Assembly (NCBI RefSeq): GCF_008831285.2
Contig: NC_045142.1
Coordinates: forward strand, 18,913,354 to 18,977,353
Direction of reading: 5' to 3'
DNA: 64,000 bases
DNA from: Nymphaea colorata
Taxonomy: Eukaryota > Streptophyta > Magnoliopsida > Nymphaeales > Nymphaeaceae
Positions 46,891 to 58,139 of the stretch are shown here, in pieces (within the stretch, counting starts at the first letter, position 1; each line of letters begins with the position of its first letter). Below the pieces are notes generated by a model, which had not been told where the DNA came from, searched no databases, and worked only from the letters and a program-made list of their open reading frames with translations. A program made the translations under genes and the position numbers.

Positions 46891-47260
46891 ATGTCCTTCC
46901 TATTTTATATCTCTCTCTATCTCTGTGCTGATGTGTCGTTGTGTTGTTTGTTGCTGGTTCAAAGTAGCATGTTGATGCTTTGTGTTGAGATCTTGGGTAG
47001 AACCACAAAGTTCCAACGAAGAACAATCAGTATATCCTTCACTGATATCGCAGATGCTCTCCAATCCAATGTATTTCAAAGCGAAAAGCACACACCCAAC
47101 TACTCTTGCCATTCAACTGACCAAGAAATGTGTGGCAAGATACTTGAGATGACATGTGAGACCATGTTTGCATCAACTTTGAACAATTCCATTCCACAAT
47201 GTTCCCAAATACGTTCTTCAATGTTCCCAAAATTGGGAACATTGTGGAACAAAATTGTTC
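46891..47260 (+). other. Open frame of unknown origin ending in a hairpin
   Basis: A 125-codon plus-strand frame (46891-47265) begins at the arm edge and is Cys/Ser-rich, with no recognised motif (TKFQRRTISISFTDIADALQ is typical). The minus strand is also open over part of it. It ends in an inverted repeat (47192-47249). Dual-strand openness and lack of motifs argue against a real gene. Confidence 0.25.
47192..47249. repeat. Perfect 17-bp inverted repeat (hairpin)
   Basis: TTCCACAATGTTCCCAA (47192-47208) pairs exactly with TTGGGAACATTGTGGAA (47233-47249). A second direct CAATGTTCCCAA (47219-47230) also pairs with the right arm with only 2 bp between, so two alternative stem-loops are possible. 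Confidence 0.9.
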
Positions 47261-48890
47261 ATAGCTGATGCAAACACAGCCTCAAACGTCTTTTTTAGTA
47301 TCTTTCCATGCATTTTCGAGCATGGTTGGCAAACTTGGCCATCCACCTTGAGCATGTTAAACCACAATAAATGTTGAAAACTTCACATAGTCTCTCCTGG
47401 CTCCACCCCTAAACTATTAGTTGTTCTATGTAATTTACATTATAAATAGAACTAGTTAAAAATATATGATAAATGGATTCGAGGGTATCCGCTTATGCCA
47501 TTTTCATTCTCTAGATATTGCATTTGATCATCCATTGTTTGGAAATAATGACTTGACAGTCCAAACTTTTCATTTTACAAGATTTTCCATATTTGATCAT
47601 GAAATGGGGTTTAACTGATAAATTAAGTAAATTAAAATTGACCATGCAAAAGTCAGCACAGGCTATAAAAAGGGAAACCACCACAAGAACAAATCCTTTG
47701 GGCCCTTATTTTAATCAAAGAATAGCATCCATTTGTACAACTAGCTGTGGAGCAGCATGTTAGCACTTCCTTTTAGCCAAAGTAACTATTCATGAATCAT
47801 TGAGTGTGAGAGAGCATAAAAAGTTGATGAGTGTGCGAGACTGTATAGCAACAAAGTAAAGAATGTTAATGTGGATGAAAGAGACAAAGGATCAATTTCA
47901 CTCACTAGTTTTAGGTGCATGTATGATTGATTGGTAGAAGAATAGTTGCCTTGTCCTTCTTGAATTTCTATTTTGTTTGCATTGCATTAGATGTACTCTT
48001 CTTTCAAACTTTTAAAGATGTAAATATTTTATCAAGTCTGTTCGACAACGGCCATGAGCGATATCGCAGTCAAAAGATAAACTTTGCAAAAAGGTTTTCA
48101 AACGGAGGATTTTCATCCTAAACAAATTTCGGTTTTACATTATCTGTTCCTCAAATCTCTCATAACCCTAACAGCACACTGCGCGTATGGGAAAACCTAT
48201 GAGGCAGGTTATATAAGCCCAGCAATGCTCAAAATTAGGGCTGAATAGGAAGATCACCCTGTTTTTGTACCTCATAGAAGCAAACTCGTCTATTCTTTTT
48301 GTTTCGAACTCTCTCTCTTTGTTCTCTTGTTTCAATTGCTGCTGCTACCTACTGTTTTTGGTGCTTCTACCGTTCATGCACTCATCTTGGAGACTCTATT
48401 GGCAAACTTGCTCAGGAAAAATAGAAGGGATCGAAGGCACCATTCCACTACAAAAACACCAACAAAGTCATAGTTGCCAAACTTGGGTCAGACTTGAATC
48501 GATAGTTAACCAAGTCAATGGGTCAGTGGGTTGACTCGGTCAGCTTGGGTACCAAAAATCAGACTCACATCGACATGCAACTAGCCTTCCAGCATCCATT
48601 GTAAAAAAGGGGGGAAGTGGGAGAGAGAGGTAGATTCATAGCGACCCCTAACCTCTTGGTGGTTGCCAGCATCATTGTAGTTGACAGTCCATCAGTCACA
48701 GCTTGATGGAGGCTAACTGACCATCTACGGGAGAGAGAGGGACAGCCCAAGAAAGGGAGAGACACAGGCTGAACAGCCGTTTCCCATATCCCATCGTCTA
48801 TCACTTGCAAATCGTGAAATCAAGCCCGTACACAAGGCGTTAATATAATGCAGGTGGCTACAACAATTTTTTGTTCACTATGCAACAATT
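47260..48890. other. Spacer; promoter-like patch near 48200, nothing firm
   Basis: No gene recognised. 48207-48240 (GGTTATATAAGCCCAGCAAT) is TATA-like, followed by sequence rich in CT (48300-48370) and an 89-codon frame (48265-48534) that I cannot assign. 48460-48560 and 49100-49230 have GACTCGGTCA/GACCCGACTCGA-type words common in degenerate plant repeats. An LTR with a TATA box is possible but no partner was found. Confidence 0.35.
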
Positions 48891-48896
48891 TTCTAT

Positions 48897-49076
48897 ACTG
48901 GTTTCCGAAAAAAAAAACCAGGTGAAAATCTTTTTTTATCAGTAGTTTCAGTAATTTCCGTATCACAAAGACTCATATCATGTGAGACTGGTTTCAGAAA
49001 AAAAAAACCAGGTGAAAATCATTTTTTATCAGTAGTTTCAGTAATTTCCGTATCCCAAAGACTCATATCATGTGAG
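48897..49076. repeat. 90-bp tandem duplication
   Basis: Two adjacent 90-bp units (48897-48986, 48987-49076), each starting ACTGGTTTC(C/A)G and ending ATATCATGTGAG, with only about three differences. A recent local duplication. Each unit contains CTGGTTTC and an A10 run followed by CCAGG. Confidence 0.95.
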
Positions 49077-49619
49077 ACTCAGACAATTCACAACCAAGTT
49101 AACAGACCACCGGGTCTGCCGATTCTCTGCCAAGAGTGAGTCTTGGTGTGTATCACTTGGGTCCTAACCTGTGGCCCAGTAAATGAATGATCCCGACCCG
49201 ACTCGAATGATTCCCAAGTCAGATCACTGGATATGCCAATTATGTATCAAACATCTTAAGTTGGCCTCTGAAATTCTCAAAGTTTTTCAAAACGACCAGA
49301 TTCTTCTATAAAAAAAGTTTAATGATTATTGCTTCATAGCCTTTTACACATTTTAGAAATATTGGTTAATAGAATATTTCAACTGTCGCAAATTCTTTTG
49401 CTTGTGCCTATCAAACATAAGCATTAAAGTCATCTGCCATCAAACACTACTTGAACATGGAAAAGGAAATAAGGTTCCTCTTCCACTGGGTTCTAGAATT
49501 AATATTCTGAAATTAAAATTCTAAAATATTGATAATCCCAGAGCCATCAAACACCACCTTATGAAATTAAAAATCATCATGTAGAGGAGGGCCTATCAAT
49601 CTAGCTTTATTGTGGGGAT

Positions 49620-50110
49620 GTTTGATAGCCTCCGATTAAAAATCTATGAATTATCTGATGTAGACCTTATGTTGCATGCTTTTGCTGATGTGGTAAAAAC
49701 ATCCTTATTTTACTTTTTTGCATTGACAAAAGATTGGATTTAAGATCAGAGTGAAGAGGGTGGGAAAGTCCTTGGATTTTAAATCTTGAATATCTAAAAT
49801 ACTAGACTATGTATGAATTCTATCCTAAATGATGCTCTTTTTGTCTCATTCTATTGCAAGAGTCATTTTCATCTTCACTCACGTGTGAAAACATCACTGG
49901 CATGCCCTTCTTTGACGTATAGAATGTGACTGATGTTTTTTTTTTAATTGATGATGTTTGGCACCAATGAAGATCGTGTTTTTCTTGCGGTACTAGTCAT
50001 GAATTGCGGGAACATTGAGAAACATGCATGAAGAAACCTTGAGAAAGGAAGAGTGGAAGAGAAGCCTGTGATCGACCACTCACATTGGAAAAAGCCCCAT
50101 ATATCGTCAT
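49620..50110. repeat. Dispersed direct repeat, first copy
   Basis: Starts GGGATGTTTGATAGCCTCCG and shares CTATGAATTATCTGATGTAG, GGATTTAAGATCAGAG, TCCTAAATGATGCT and CTTCACTCACGTGTG with 50880-51330 at moderate identity. The start resembles the end of a PIF/Harbinger-like MITE but no paired end was found. 49080-49620 holds spacer with AAATTCTAAAATATT-rich sequence. Confidence 0.6.
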
Positions 50111-50595
50111 GTTTTGAGAACGATGTGACCAAAATGAGCAAGTAGAATCGGTCAATTAGTTGAAGCTTGATCCGAAATCTTCGGCTCAAGTTTGCCATCA
50201 GATCCAATCAGTTTGCCATTAATTCTATTTTAATCGACCGAAATTCAGCAGATTCTTGCAGGATTGGCTTTTTAAGTTTCCAAGGGACAACATAGAAGGT
50301 GTGGCCCGGCATCATCACAAATCTTTTCCTTTTTCGATAAAAAATCCAACCGAGACTTAAAAAATGACACCAACATGAAGTCTTCGTTTCATATCAATTT
50401 TGGTATATTATGCATTCACTTGAACTTCAACATTTTAGGTCAATATTGAGACATGGGATGGTTAGTCAATCACCCACTCTTGCTAACTCTAAAAACATAG
50501 CCCACAGCTTAATAGCCTTGAGCATACCTAGAAATCTGGCAAAATAAAAAATCATCATGCTCAAAGAGGAGATACATGACCCATATTCTTTAGCG

Positions 50596-50769
50596 ACAAG
50601 AAGGGGTCATTTGGCATCAGTAATATATTGTTATTTTCTCATGAATGTGACTCAAAAAAATGAGGCAGGTTTATAGAACAGTAGTTATAAAGTTTCATGA
50701 ATTTGGCCTAATTTTTTGGGACAAATTCATGAAGCAATAACAATGTGCTGCTATTTCCAAACACAAGAA
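50596..50769. mobile_element. MITE with long imperfect inverted ends, hAT-like
   Basis: Element 50603-50762 (160 bp) is flanked by exact ACAAGAA (50596-50602 and 50763-50769), or 7 of 8 bp if extended. The two halves pair over about 65 bp (CATTTGG...ATTGTTATT...TCATGAAT...CAAAAAA against the reverse complement of the right half), so the whole element can fold back. Target-duplication length fits hAT. No coding capacity. Confidence 0.7.
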
Positions 50770-50879
50770 AGGAAACTGTTGTTGACATGTTTTCCACAAG
50801 CAAATGTCAGTGAAAGTCTGGGGAGGTAGACTTAGTTTCTCAATGTATTACAGACCATCTTAATTACTTACCATATTAA

Positions 50880-51330
50880 TGGGCTGTTTCATAGCGTTAG
50901 ATGTACAATCTATGAATTATTTGATATAGATCTTATGTAGCATGGTTTTGTTTTAGTTCTTTGCATTGAGAAAAAATAGGATTTAAGATCAGAGGGGAAA
51001 GAGTCTAGTCTTAAATCTACAGTTTTCAAGTCTTGAAGATCACGAATACTATTAAATCAAGGGTATCCAAAATGATGCTTTTTTTTTTTGCTCATTCTTT
51101 CTCGAGAATCGTTATCCTCTTCACTGACGTGTGCAACTTACTTCTGGAAAAAATATTGTTGGCGTGCTTCTTTGACATCATCAATCACATCAGTGAACTT
51201 GTGACTGATGATTCCCATTTTTTACTGATGATTTTTTGCACCAATAAAGATCATTGACAAGGAAAAAAACATGCATGTAGAAACCTTGAAGAAGAAAGTG
51301 GTGGAAGAAAAAGCATGTGTCCATTCGTTG
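50880..51330. repeat. Dispersed direct repeat, second copy
   Basis: Counterpart of 49620-50110: GGGCTGTTTCATAGCGTTAG, TCTATGAATTATTTGATATA, GGATTTAAGATCAGAG, CCAAAATGATGCTTTTTTT, CTTCACTGACGTGTGCAA. The 74-codon frame here (51033-51257) is not shared with the first copy and is not supported. 51330-51690 holds TCGGGTCGAGTTAGGGGTGA-type repeat words only. Confidence 0.6.
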
Positions 51331-51699
51331 GTAGGCCATGAGTAGCGTAATCGACAATGAACCATGTGATTTGACTCAACTCATGTCCCACAAAGATGGT
51401 GCTACTTGAAGCAGTCCTTGGCGTGACCTTACTATTTCCCTTTGTTTAATTAATGTATTTCTTTGACTTTGTGAATATTATTCATTTATTTTAGACAAGT
51501 CGGTGCCATTTTGGGCAAGTCAATGACAATTTTCGTCGAGTCGGGTCGAGTTAGGGGTGAGTCAAGATCTAAGTCGCTCATACCTTAACTCGTGGCCAGA
51601 TTTGTAGGCGATACGAGCTGACTCAAGCAATTCCTGAGTCAGCCCAGCAAGTTTGCCAACTATGTGCAATACAACCCAACAGGTTTTCAAAAGCCTGTA

Positions 51700-53125
51700 G
51701 TTTTCCAGGAATATGCTGATTCTTATTATCGCTTCAAAATATTACTTAGCTTCATATATGTTGATATTCCCAGTCAAAGGATTAACTCTGATTAATTTCA
51801 TAGTCCCTAGCTTGGAAGCAACAGGAACAGAATATGTCTCCCGGTGCTTAATTAGTTTTCGAACACAAAACATTGCTGATGCGGAGATTAATCTAGTTGG
51901 CATACCATCATCAGGACATTGACTAGTTTATTGCAAAATTTGTATTTATATATATATATGTTCCCTAAACATATTACAATAATAAAACGTTAGATCACCT
52001 GAATTCGACTCGTGGGTAAAATAAAAAGGTAGTGCTTGTAACTAGAAAGATTTTGACATGATGGACGGTTGACATGTGATAAAAAAAAAACTAAATTGAA
52101 AAATAAATGGCAAAATAACCATGCAATGGAATGAAAATGCCTACATGAAACCATGTACTATTTATAGCAGTGTATATATAAATCAGCCGAGTTGGAACTT
52201 GATTTGAAATCTTCGGATCAGTTTGCTATCTGATCCAATTGGTTGGCCATTGATTAAATTTTAATCGGCCAAAATTCTGCTGGTTGTTGCAAAATTGGTT
52301 TCTATGGGCAATATATGTACTTGGATGCATGTGATCAAACAACTAAGTTAATATTTGCAGATTGAATCCAATCTTTTATTTTATAATAGCAGCTATGGAC
52401 ATGAGTTCTTTTTCATTTACCAATCAAAATGAAGTTCTCTAATTTTAAATATCTAAACATTTTCGTGATATTCTTGTTCCCAAGCAACTGTTCGTGCAAT
52501 TATTTAGGAATTGTGCTATCAAATTTAAATGGCATGTCCCTATGACAATCTTTATTTGCCAGCACTAGAATTGGAATATCAAAGTACCAACTACTGTTGA
52601 GTCAGACAGCAACATGCAAGTGCCTGCAGTTTTTGTGGTACAATTGACTTCATTCACCAAGTTAGTGTGTAAAGCAGTTTGTGGTTTAACTCTACGTCTA
52701 TATAAGTGTGCACATACAACCACTGTGGTTGCACAGGCAGCAGCTAGCAAGAAGGGTTTTGCACAAACATCTGAACAAGGGTCCTAAATTCTTCACCGCA
52801 GCCATGCATAACGGTATCAATGGGCAGAAGGTGAACTTAACAGGCACCATAATCTGTCCGCTCGCTCTGTTTCATATCTGTATCTCCAATTGCTATTATC
52901 ACAGCTCGTTATCTTCATCAACTTTGCCATCATGATTTCTTTCTTGTTCCCTTCCTCCTTCTTCTTGTTCTTCAAGGTTTTTGACCAGTGACAGGTTCAA
53001 CTACTTCTTTGGTTGGACTTGTTTTGCAGTCACTGCTCACTTTAATAAAGACCATGATATCTGCAGGAAAGATCCTTGTGTATGCATTGAGTATGCTAAT
53101 GACGCCCTTCACTGTAGGTAAGAGA
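51700..53125 (+). repeat. Gene-like repeat unit A
   Basis: Shares blocks with B and C in order: the ATTCCCAGTCAAAGGATTAA block (51767), the GGTGCTTAATTAGTTTTCGA block (51843), the GATTGAATCCAATCTTTTAT block (52362), CATTTACCAATCAAAATGAA (52412) and then, shared with C only, the AAAGCAGTTTGTGGTTTAAC to GTAGGTAAGAG stretch (52671-53122). It lacks the 57227/61680 open frame. Divergence is higher than between B and C, so A is the oldest branch. Confidence 0.65.
52804..53117 (+). pseudogene. Two-exon candidate, unit A (MHNGIN...)
   Basis: ATG 52804 with exon to ACAG (52843), then a strong acceptor TTGTTTTGCAG (53029) and second exon 53030-53117 ending at a GTAAGAG donor. Joined, the frame reads MHNGINGQKVNLT, VTAHFNKDHDICRKDP, CVCIEYANDALHC. 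The first donor is GCACC instead of GT, which in unit C is GTATC, so splicing in A is doubtful. Cysteines are not conserved with C, arguing against a disulphide peptide. Alignment with C shows a 16-bp length difference before the donor. No family recognised. A continuation could lie at 54031-54350 but the phase does not obviously connect. Confidence 0.3.
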
Positions 53126-53129
53126 CTCA

Positions 53130-54030
53130 AACTTTTGTTTGGATCTCAAGAACAAATATGCATTGTTTTGCTTCCTTAAAAATGCCAATTTTTTTCAACA
53201 AAAATCATAAGAGTGTACGGGTATTTCGATTCAGAGAGAGAGAGAGTAGTTTCCATGAGAAAATCCTAAGAGGAAGAGGGGAAGACAGGAACAGGTCAAA
53301 TTAGCCTCTACAATGGAACCCTTAATTCTAGATCACCACTCTTCAATGCCATCAGGACAATAATCTTCAAGATGACGTGGTCAATACATGAAACCCAGCC
53401 TGACCTGTTGTGCTACCCATCATTTAGATATATATATATATATATACTTATATTTAGTAATAATTCTGCAATGTACAATCAGCTTTTGTTACCAATTTCC
53501 CAAACACACCCAATCTGAGCAAGAACAGCTGTAGTACAGGTAGGCAAATCTTCAATAGCACACTAGCCAGGAAAGTGGAAAGGCCCTAGAGAAATGTATG
53601 TGACGATACTCGAACAGTTGTTGGAGATCCATATATTTACTGGACTCAGTTATCTTATATAGTTAAGCACACAAGTCTGGAAGTACGAGTGAAATCCTGA
53701 GATATTCACACCATTTTACGAGGTGCAGGATTGACCCCCCCCCATCTTGCTCAAGTGCAAAATCGAACCAGTTCCGACCCAGTTTGGTTTGACTCAGAAA
53801 GCTCGACAGAGCCCCTCTCTATCTTCGTCTGTTTCATCCTTTTCTGCTATGGTTATTTCACTTATATTCTAATAATAGATGGTAGAATGTTTTGGATTCA
53901 ATTGTGAAACTTATTGTTTAGGTTGTGAACCGGTATACAGCTGTTCTGAACAGTTCATGCTAGCACTCGTTTTACGGCGTAGTTAATAGGTTGACCTGGC
54001 AGCCAAAAGAACAAGTTTATCGCTATTCAG
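53130..54030. other. Intron or spacer with TA run
   Basis: Includes a short (GA)n at 53235-53246, (TA)n at 53431-53447 and CCCCCCCCC at 53737. A GTGCAGGATTGACC...CAGTTCCGACCCAG stretch (53730-53800) resembles degenerate plant repeats. No gene seen. Confidence 0.4.
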
Positions 54031-54350
54031 TTATCGTGTATATGTGGAGTTTCACAACTGTTGGATATGCATAAGCATAATGGTCCTAACTGTTTTGAGC
54101 TTGTGGATTCAGACGTTAACAATCCAACCATTATAGAGCCATTGGATGACATTATCCTTGTCACAGGGGTTCGAGAAATCAAGGTTTCAGTCTGCAATAG
54201 GCAGCTATTCGCTGAATTTCCTCCTGTTACGTAAGCATCATTGATCTGAATTCTTCCACTGCTCCCTTCCCGCATCAGAACTTCATCTTGCTAATTGTAA
54301 TTTTTGCTTTTCCTGCATCACGCAGGTGCTTGCTCGACAATGATGAATGA
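54031..54350 (+). CDS. Last two exons of an unidentified small gene
   Basis: After CTATTCAG an open plus-strand frame runs 54031-54230 (LSCICGVSQLLDMHKHNGPN, ELVDSDVNNPTIIEPLDDII, VREIKVSVCNRQLFAEFPP). It meets a GTAAGC donor at 54231. A pyrimidine-rich acceptor (TTTTTGCTTTTCCTGCATCACGCAG split around 54301-54325) joins at 54326. Splicing keeps the frame (PPVT|CLLDNDE) and ends in TGA at 54348-54350. Reading-frame continuity across a canonical 95-bp intron is good evidence for a real or recently real gene. No homologous family recognised, and first exons are uncertain. The minus strand is also open for 82 codons, but without splice logic. Confidence 0.4.
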
Positions 54351-54369
54351 GAACTTCCACTGGTTTACG

Positions 54370-55760
54370 TAGATGAGAGGTTTCAATTAATAAAGCATAT
54401 ATGAGCATATTTCGTCCATTATAAATCTACTGCGAATATAAATAGCCGAAATATCGATATATTGATTTCTGAGCATATCTAGAGAGGGTCTTGGTGTGAA
54501 GAATGAAATCAAGCAGATAATTGCTAGTGAAGCTGATTATATGCACAGGACTTTACACATATGCATTGTATATAAGTTCATGTGCACGACACACACTCAC
54601 AAAAGCTGTACACCATGCACAGTGCACAGCCACGCATGTAACTCCCTCTCAACTATTGGGGTCATGTACAAATAAATACTAAATATTTCTGCATCCATTT
54701 ACGAGGTCAGGAGTTGGGGCTTGCTGAGTCTGTTGGGATTGTCACCTAATTGCATCATGCATTGCTAAATACTAAATGCTATGTCTTAAGTTACTAAGTA
54801 TGTAGAAATCAAACATGGAGTCCAGAGAGACTAACTTTCTTCATGTACTTACAGAAAAAATGTAGTATAAAAATTTATAATCTAACCCATTCGAATTACC
54901 GAGTCATCAACTTTGACCTGAAAACCAATCTTCAAGTTATTTGAATCTGATTCACGAGTTTACCAACTATACTTAAAGGCATATCCCTAACCATTTACAT
55001 CCCACTTTCTGAAGTCCATAAAATCGTGTTGATCCTTCCCCAGTCTCCAGGATGGGCAGGGATTTGGAACCTTTATCCACCTGCCTAGCTCTTATGGCTC
55101 GTCTGCCTATGCCACATCCTCTAAAGTGTGACTTATTTGATATTGGCTCATTTCAGACACCATATGATTGAGGGTGAACATCAGAATTTCACAATAGGCT
55201 TGGAGTACAATGTGGTGCTAAAAAAATGAACCAAAACCAATCTCTGATATCTCAATTGCATATTTATGCAATTGAAAGAAATATGTGTCAAAAAATGACT
55301 TGGGAAACTGACAAGTGTCCAGGATTTCCCAAATATTCATATCCTTTGTTCAAAAAGATAATGATTTGGGGTGTGGTACTTGTCAAACTCCTATTCTCAA
55401 ACTTCTGCAAACATGAGGAAAATACTCCTTTTGATTCATAGTCTTGTTCACTGGATGATCTTATAGCCAGTGAAAGCAATTGGTGGCCAAATATAATCTC
55501 ACTTTCAAGCCAGAAGGTTACAGATTCTCCAATAGCTAATTTCCACTGGAAACCCAATTTTTAAACATGAAAAAAATTGAAAATTAGAATGCTCACATGT
55601 GATTCACATTATCGGATGCTCAAGAACACTTTCTAAAGCAAAATCAAGTTAATAGAACACATGCACTCCTATGCACAATGGGGAATATGTGATGAATGTT
55701 AATGCAAAAAATTAAAAATGTGTGCAGCTGTTTTTATGAAGAAGGTCAAGGGTTCAACTT
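54370..55760. other. Spacer, nothing recognised
   Basis: AT-rich intergenic sequence. 54890-54970 contains GAATTACCGAGTCATCAACT-type words. Overlapping small frames at 55226-55441 plus and 55288-55557 minus share no motif with known proteins. Confidence 0.5.
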
Positions 55761-56180
55761 TTGGGTTCCCCAATAATTCCATCGTATGACAAGTGCCCCT
55801 TCACCTTGCCTATTTTAATTTTCAGTTTTTTGTTTTTAATGCATATGTCAATTATAACCATAGTGGAATCACCAAGAGTCCTGTCAATTATGACTATAGT
55901 GGAATCACCAAGAGTCATGTCATTTATTTTTCAGTTTTTTTGTCATGTATATATACATGGCCCTATGGGTCAGCCAAAAGTGTGTGAGAAAGGCTTTCAA
56001 GCGTGCTCAAAGATTTTTTGTCGTGTGCTTAATCTTTTCTGCCTTGTGTCATGCCTTGTGACCACTTGTAGAAACAAGTGCTGGATTAGTGTATGTGTTG
56101 TTCTTGTGTTGTATGTTGTGTCATTCACAGGAACACAAGAAGAGGACGTGCAGGCAGGTCATTCCTGTAGCAAACAATAG
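55761..56180 (+). CDS. 139-codon open frame, unknown, doubtful
   Basis: ATG 55761 to stop 56178-56180. It starts MGSPIIPSYDKCPFTLPILI with a hydrophobic segment, has a 36-bp in-frame direct repeat (TIVESPRVLSIM, TIVESPRVMSFI) and a Cys-rich C-terminal half (CLVSCLVTTCRNKCWISVCV). No family recognised. It lies between repeat units A and B without promoter evidence. A possible acceptor (CATTCACAG, 56122-56130) near the end hints at unrelated exon structure. It may be a chance frame. Confidence 0.25.
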   Translation: MGSPIIPSYDKCPFTLPILIFSFLFLMHMSIITIVESPRVLSIMTIVESPRVMSFIFQFFCHVYIHGPMGQPKVCEKGFQACSKIFCRVLNLFCLVSCLVTTCRNKCWISVCVVLVLYVVSFTGTQEEDVQAGHSCSKQ

Positions 56181-57226
56181 GACTACCTACAAGATTTTGA
56201 TTAGCTTGTTGCTCACATGTTTCCCAGCAATTATTGAGTTGAAATAGGGCTCGGTTATTGCTCTCTCTAACAGAGACTGAACAAGCAGAACTGCAGGTAA
56301 AATTACGATAGAAATGAAATACAATGGACCTAATGTATGCAAAACTTCATTTCTTTTTTTCCTTAACGGCATTTCTGCTCCCAAGAGTGTTCAAATGTCA
56401 TATTACTCGTTACAAGAGAAACAAGGTTTCCAAGCTCTGAACCTGCCTGCGATGATGGATTTTTCCAGAAGCCTTTACTTTTGTGGGAATGTGAAATGAT
56501 CCAAATTGATTCCTACTATCGCTTAAAAAATATACTACTTAGCTTCATATTCATGACATTCCCAGTCAAATGATTAACACTGATTAAAATCATAATCTCT
56601 GGATTCTTAGTTGTTGATATTGTTCATTCCACCTGGGAGCAACAAACGCAGAACAGGTGCTTAATTAGTTTTCCAATATAAAACACTGCCAAGGCAGAGA
56701 TTATTATTCAAGTTGGCATAGGAAGATCTCTATCATGTGGATATGGGCCTCGAAACATACTGCAATATCAAAACGTTAGATCACTTGAACTTGTGGGTAA
56801 AATAAACTGAGCGCTAGTGTGGGCATGTAAGTAGAAATATTTTGAGATATGATATGGATTGGTTGACATGTGATGAGAAAACAAGAAGTTACATTAAAAA
56901 ACTAGCAAACCATGGCATAGAAAGAAAATACCTACACAAATCATAATTTTTTTGTTTTTTAGGTAAAAGACCCAACTGAGGCTTGGGTTTGACGAATATT
57001 GGTCAACTAAATTACATCATTCTTGGCGGATTGAATCCAATGTTATATTTTACAATAGCTGCAGTGGACATGTCTTCTTTTCATTTACCAATCAAAATGA
57101 AGTTTTGTAATTTTAAATATTTCAACATTAATTTTTTCATATTCGTGCCCCCAGTCTGCTCTTCGTGTAATTAATGAGGAATTATGATACTAAATTGGTA
57201 TGTCCCCATGACTTTTTTTTCTTTCT

Positions 57227-57514
57227 TTGTTCCGGAGGCGTTCGGCTGTCATGAAGATTCATAAGAATTTAGCAATTGTAAAATCCATCCGAATTCAACC
57301 TGTACTGCAAGCACATCAGCATTTTTCTATGCTTGTGGAACCGATGGGGATTTTCGGATTGCAAGGCACACCAATCCATACCCATTCGTTACGTGGTTCT
57401 GCGACGCACTTAATTAAGTGTTCATATTTCGCGGTGGAAATCGATAAAAAAAGTGTAGCATCGGTCAGGCAGCTCACTCGATCGCTTCAATTTGTGAATC
57501 AGAAAAAGGTATAA
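57227..57514 (+). pseudogene. Exon-like open frame, unit B
   Basis: A 95-codon frame (RRRSAVMKIHKNLAIVKSIR, PVLQAHQHFSMLVEPMGIFG, RGSATHLIKCSYFAVEIDKK, LTRSLQFVNQKKV) after a T-rich tract. It ends with CAGAAAAAG|GTATAA, a possible donor at 57509. Unit C has the same frame with one codon-sized (3-bp) deletion and roughly a dozen amino-acid differences. Both copies remain open. The changes are mostly replacement changes, so purifying selection is not evident. Family unknown. Confidence 0.35.
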
Positions 57515-57669
57515 ATGAATAAGCATATGAAATAAAAGCAAATAACCTTTAAAATAGTATTCTTTAAACAGAAAAACAAACATTAACTAACATGCGGCGG
57601 ACTTGTCGGTCACAAAAATTGATTTTGTCATATTTGAGCAATGCGATTCAAACAAAGGTATTAGCACCA

Positions 57670-57670
<1 letters not shown>

Positions 57671-57722
<52 letters not shown>
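57671..57722. repeat. (TA)n microsatellite
   Basis: Pure TA run in unit B. The matching run in unit C is 62131-62170 with an added (TATG)4. Another TA run is at 58030-58062. Confidence 0.95.
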
Positions 57723-57728
<6 letters not shown>

Positions 57729-58028
57729 AGTATGCATATGTTCAGGTGAGCAAAAAACGACCAACCACAGGAAAAGCAGTTCAAAGCCCCCTTACCATTC
57801 TCCCTAACTCTAAGGTCTTAAGCTGTGTCCATACCAGTGATGGTATAGGTGTACCTTGCAACATTACTTGCTGCATCCCAGTAGTTAAGGCTTGAGGGCA
57901 TGATGCCCATGAGAATCCAACTAGAGACTTGTCCCTTTATAAGTCTTTAGCCTGACCAGGAATGCTAAAACTATTGAGAAAGAGTTGCATATATATTAAC
58001 TAGGATGATTGAAATGACAAGTTTATCA

Positions 58029-58064
<36 letters not shown>

Positions 58065-58139
58065 TATGGCCATTCTTATTTCCCTTGATAGGTGGCCTCC
58101 CTGACAATGTCAAAGCAAAGGCCCCTTGACATGATAGTG

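Larger units (their letters stand above)
56520..58135 (+). repeat. Gene-like repeat unit B
   Basis: Direct repeat of unit C. 56975-58135 corresponds to 61437-62600 at about 93% identity by eye, including the open frame, a (TA)n run (57671-57722) and CTGTGTCCATACCAGTGATG. 56550-56720 matches unit A (51760-51910) only. Ends at CCCCTTGACATGA. The MHN exon found in A and C is missing. Confidence 0.75.

Noticed and set aside
53030-53117. Cysteine-rich secreted peptide (C-x4-C-x-C-x10-C) in unit A
   Set aside because: The homologous exon in unit C has Phe, Ser and Val at the corresponding positions and no cysteines, and no signal peptide precedes it.
57587-57807. Small frames across the TA run of unit B, and 62100-62288 in unit C
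   Set aside because: IYIYIYIY translations of a microsatellite.
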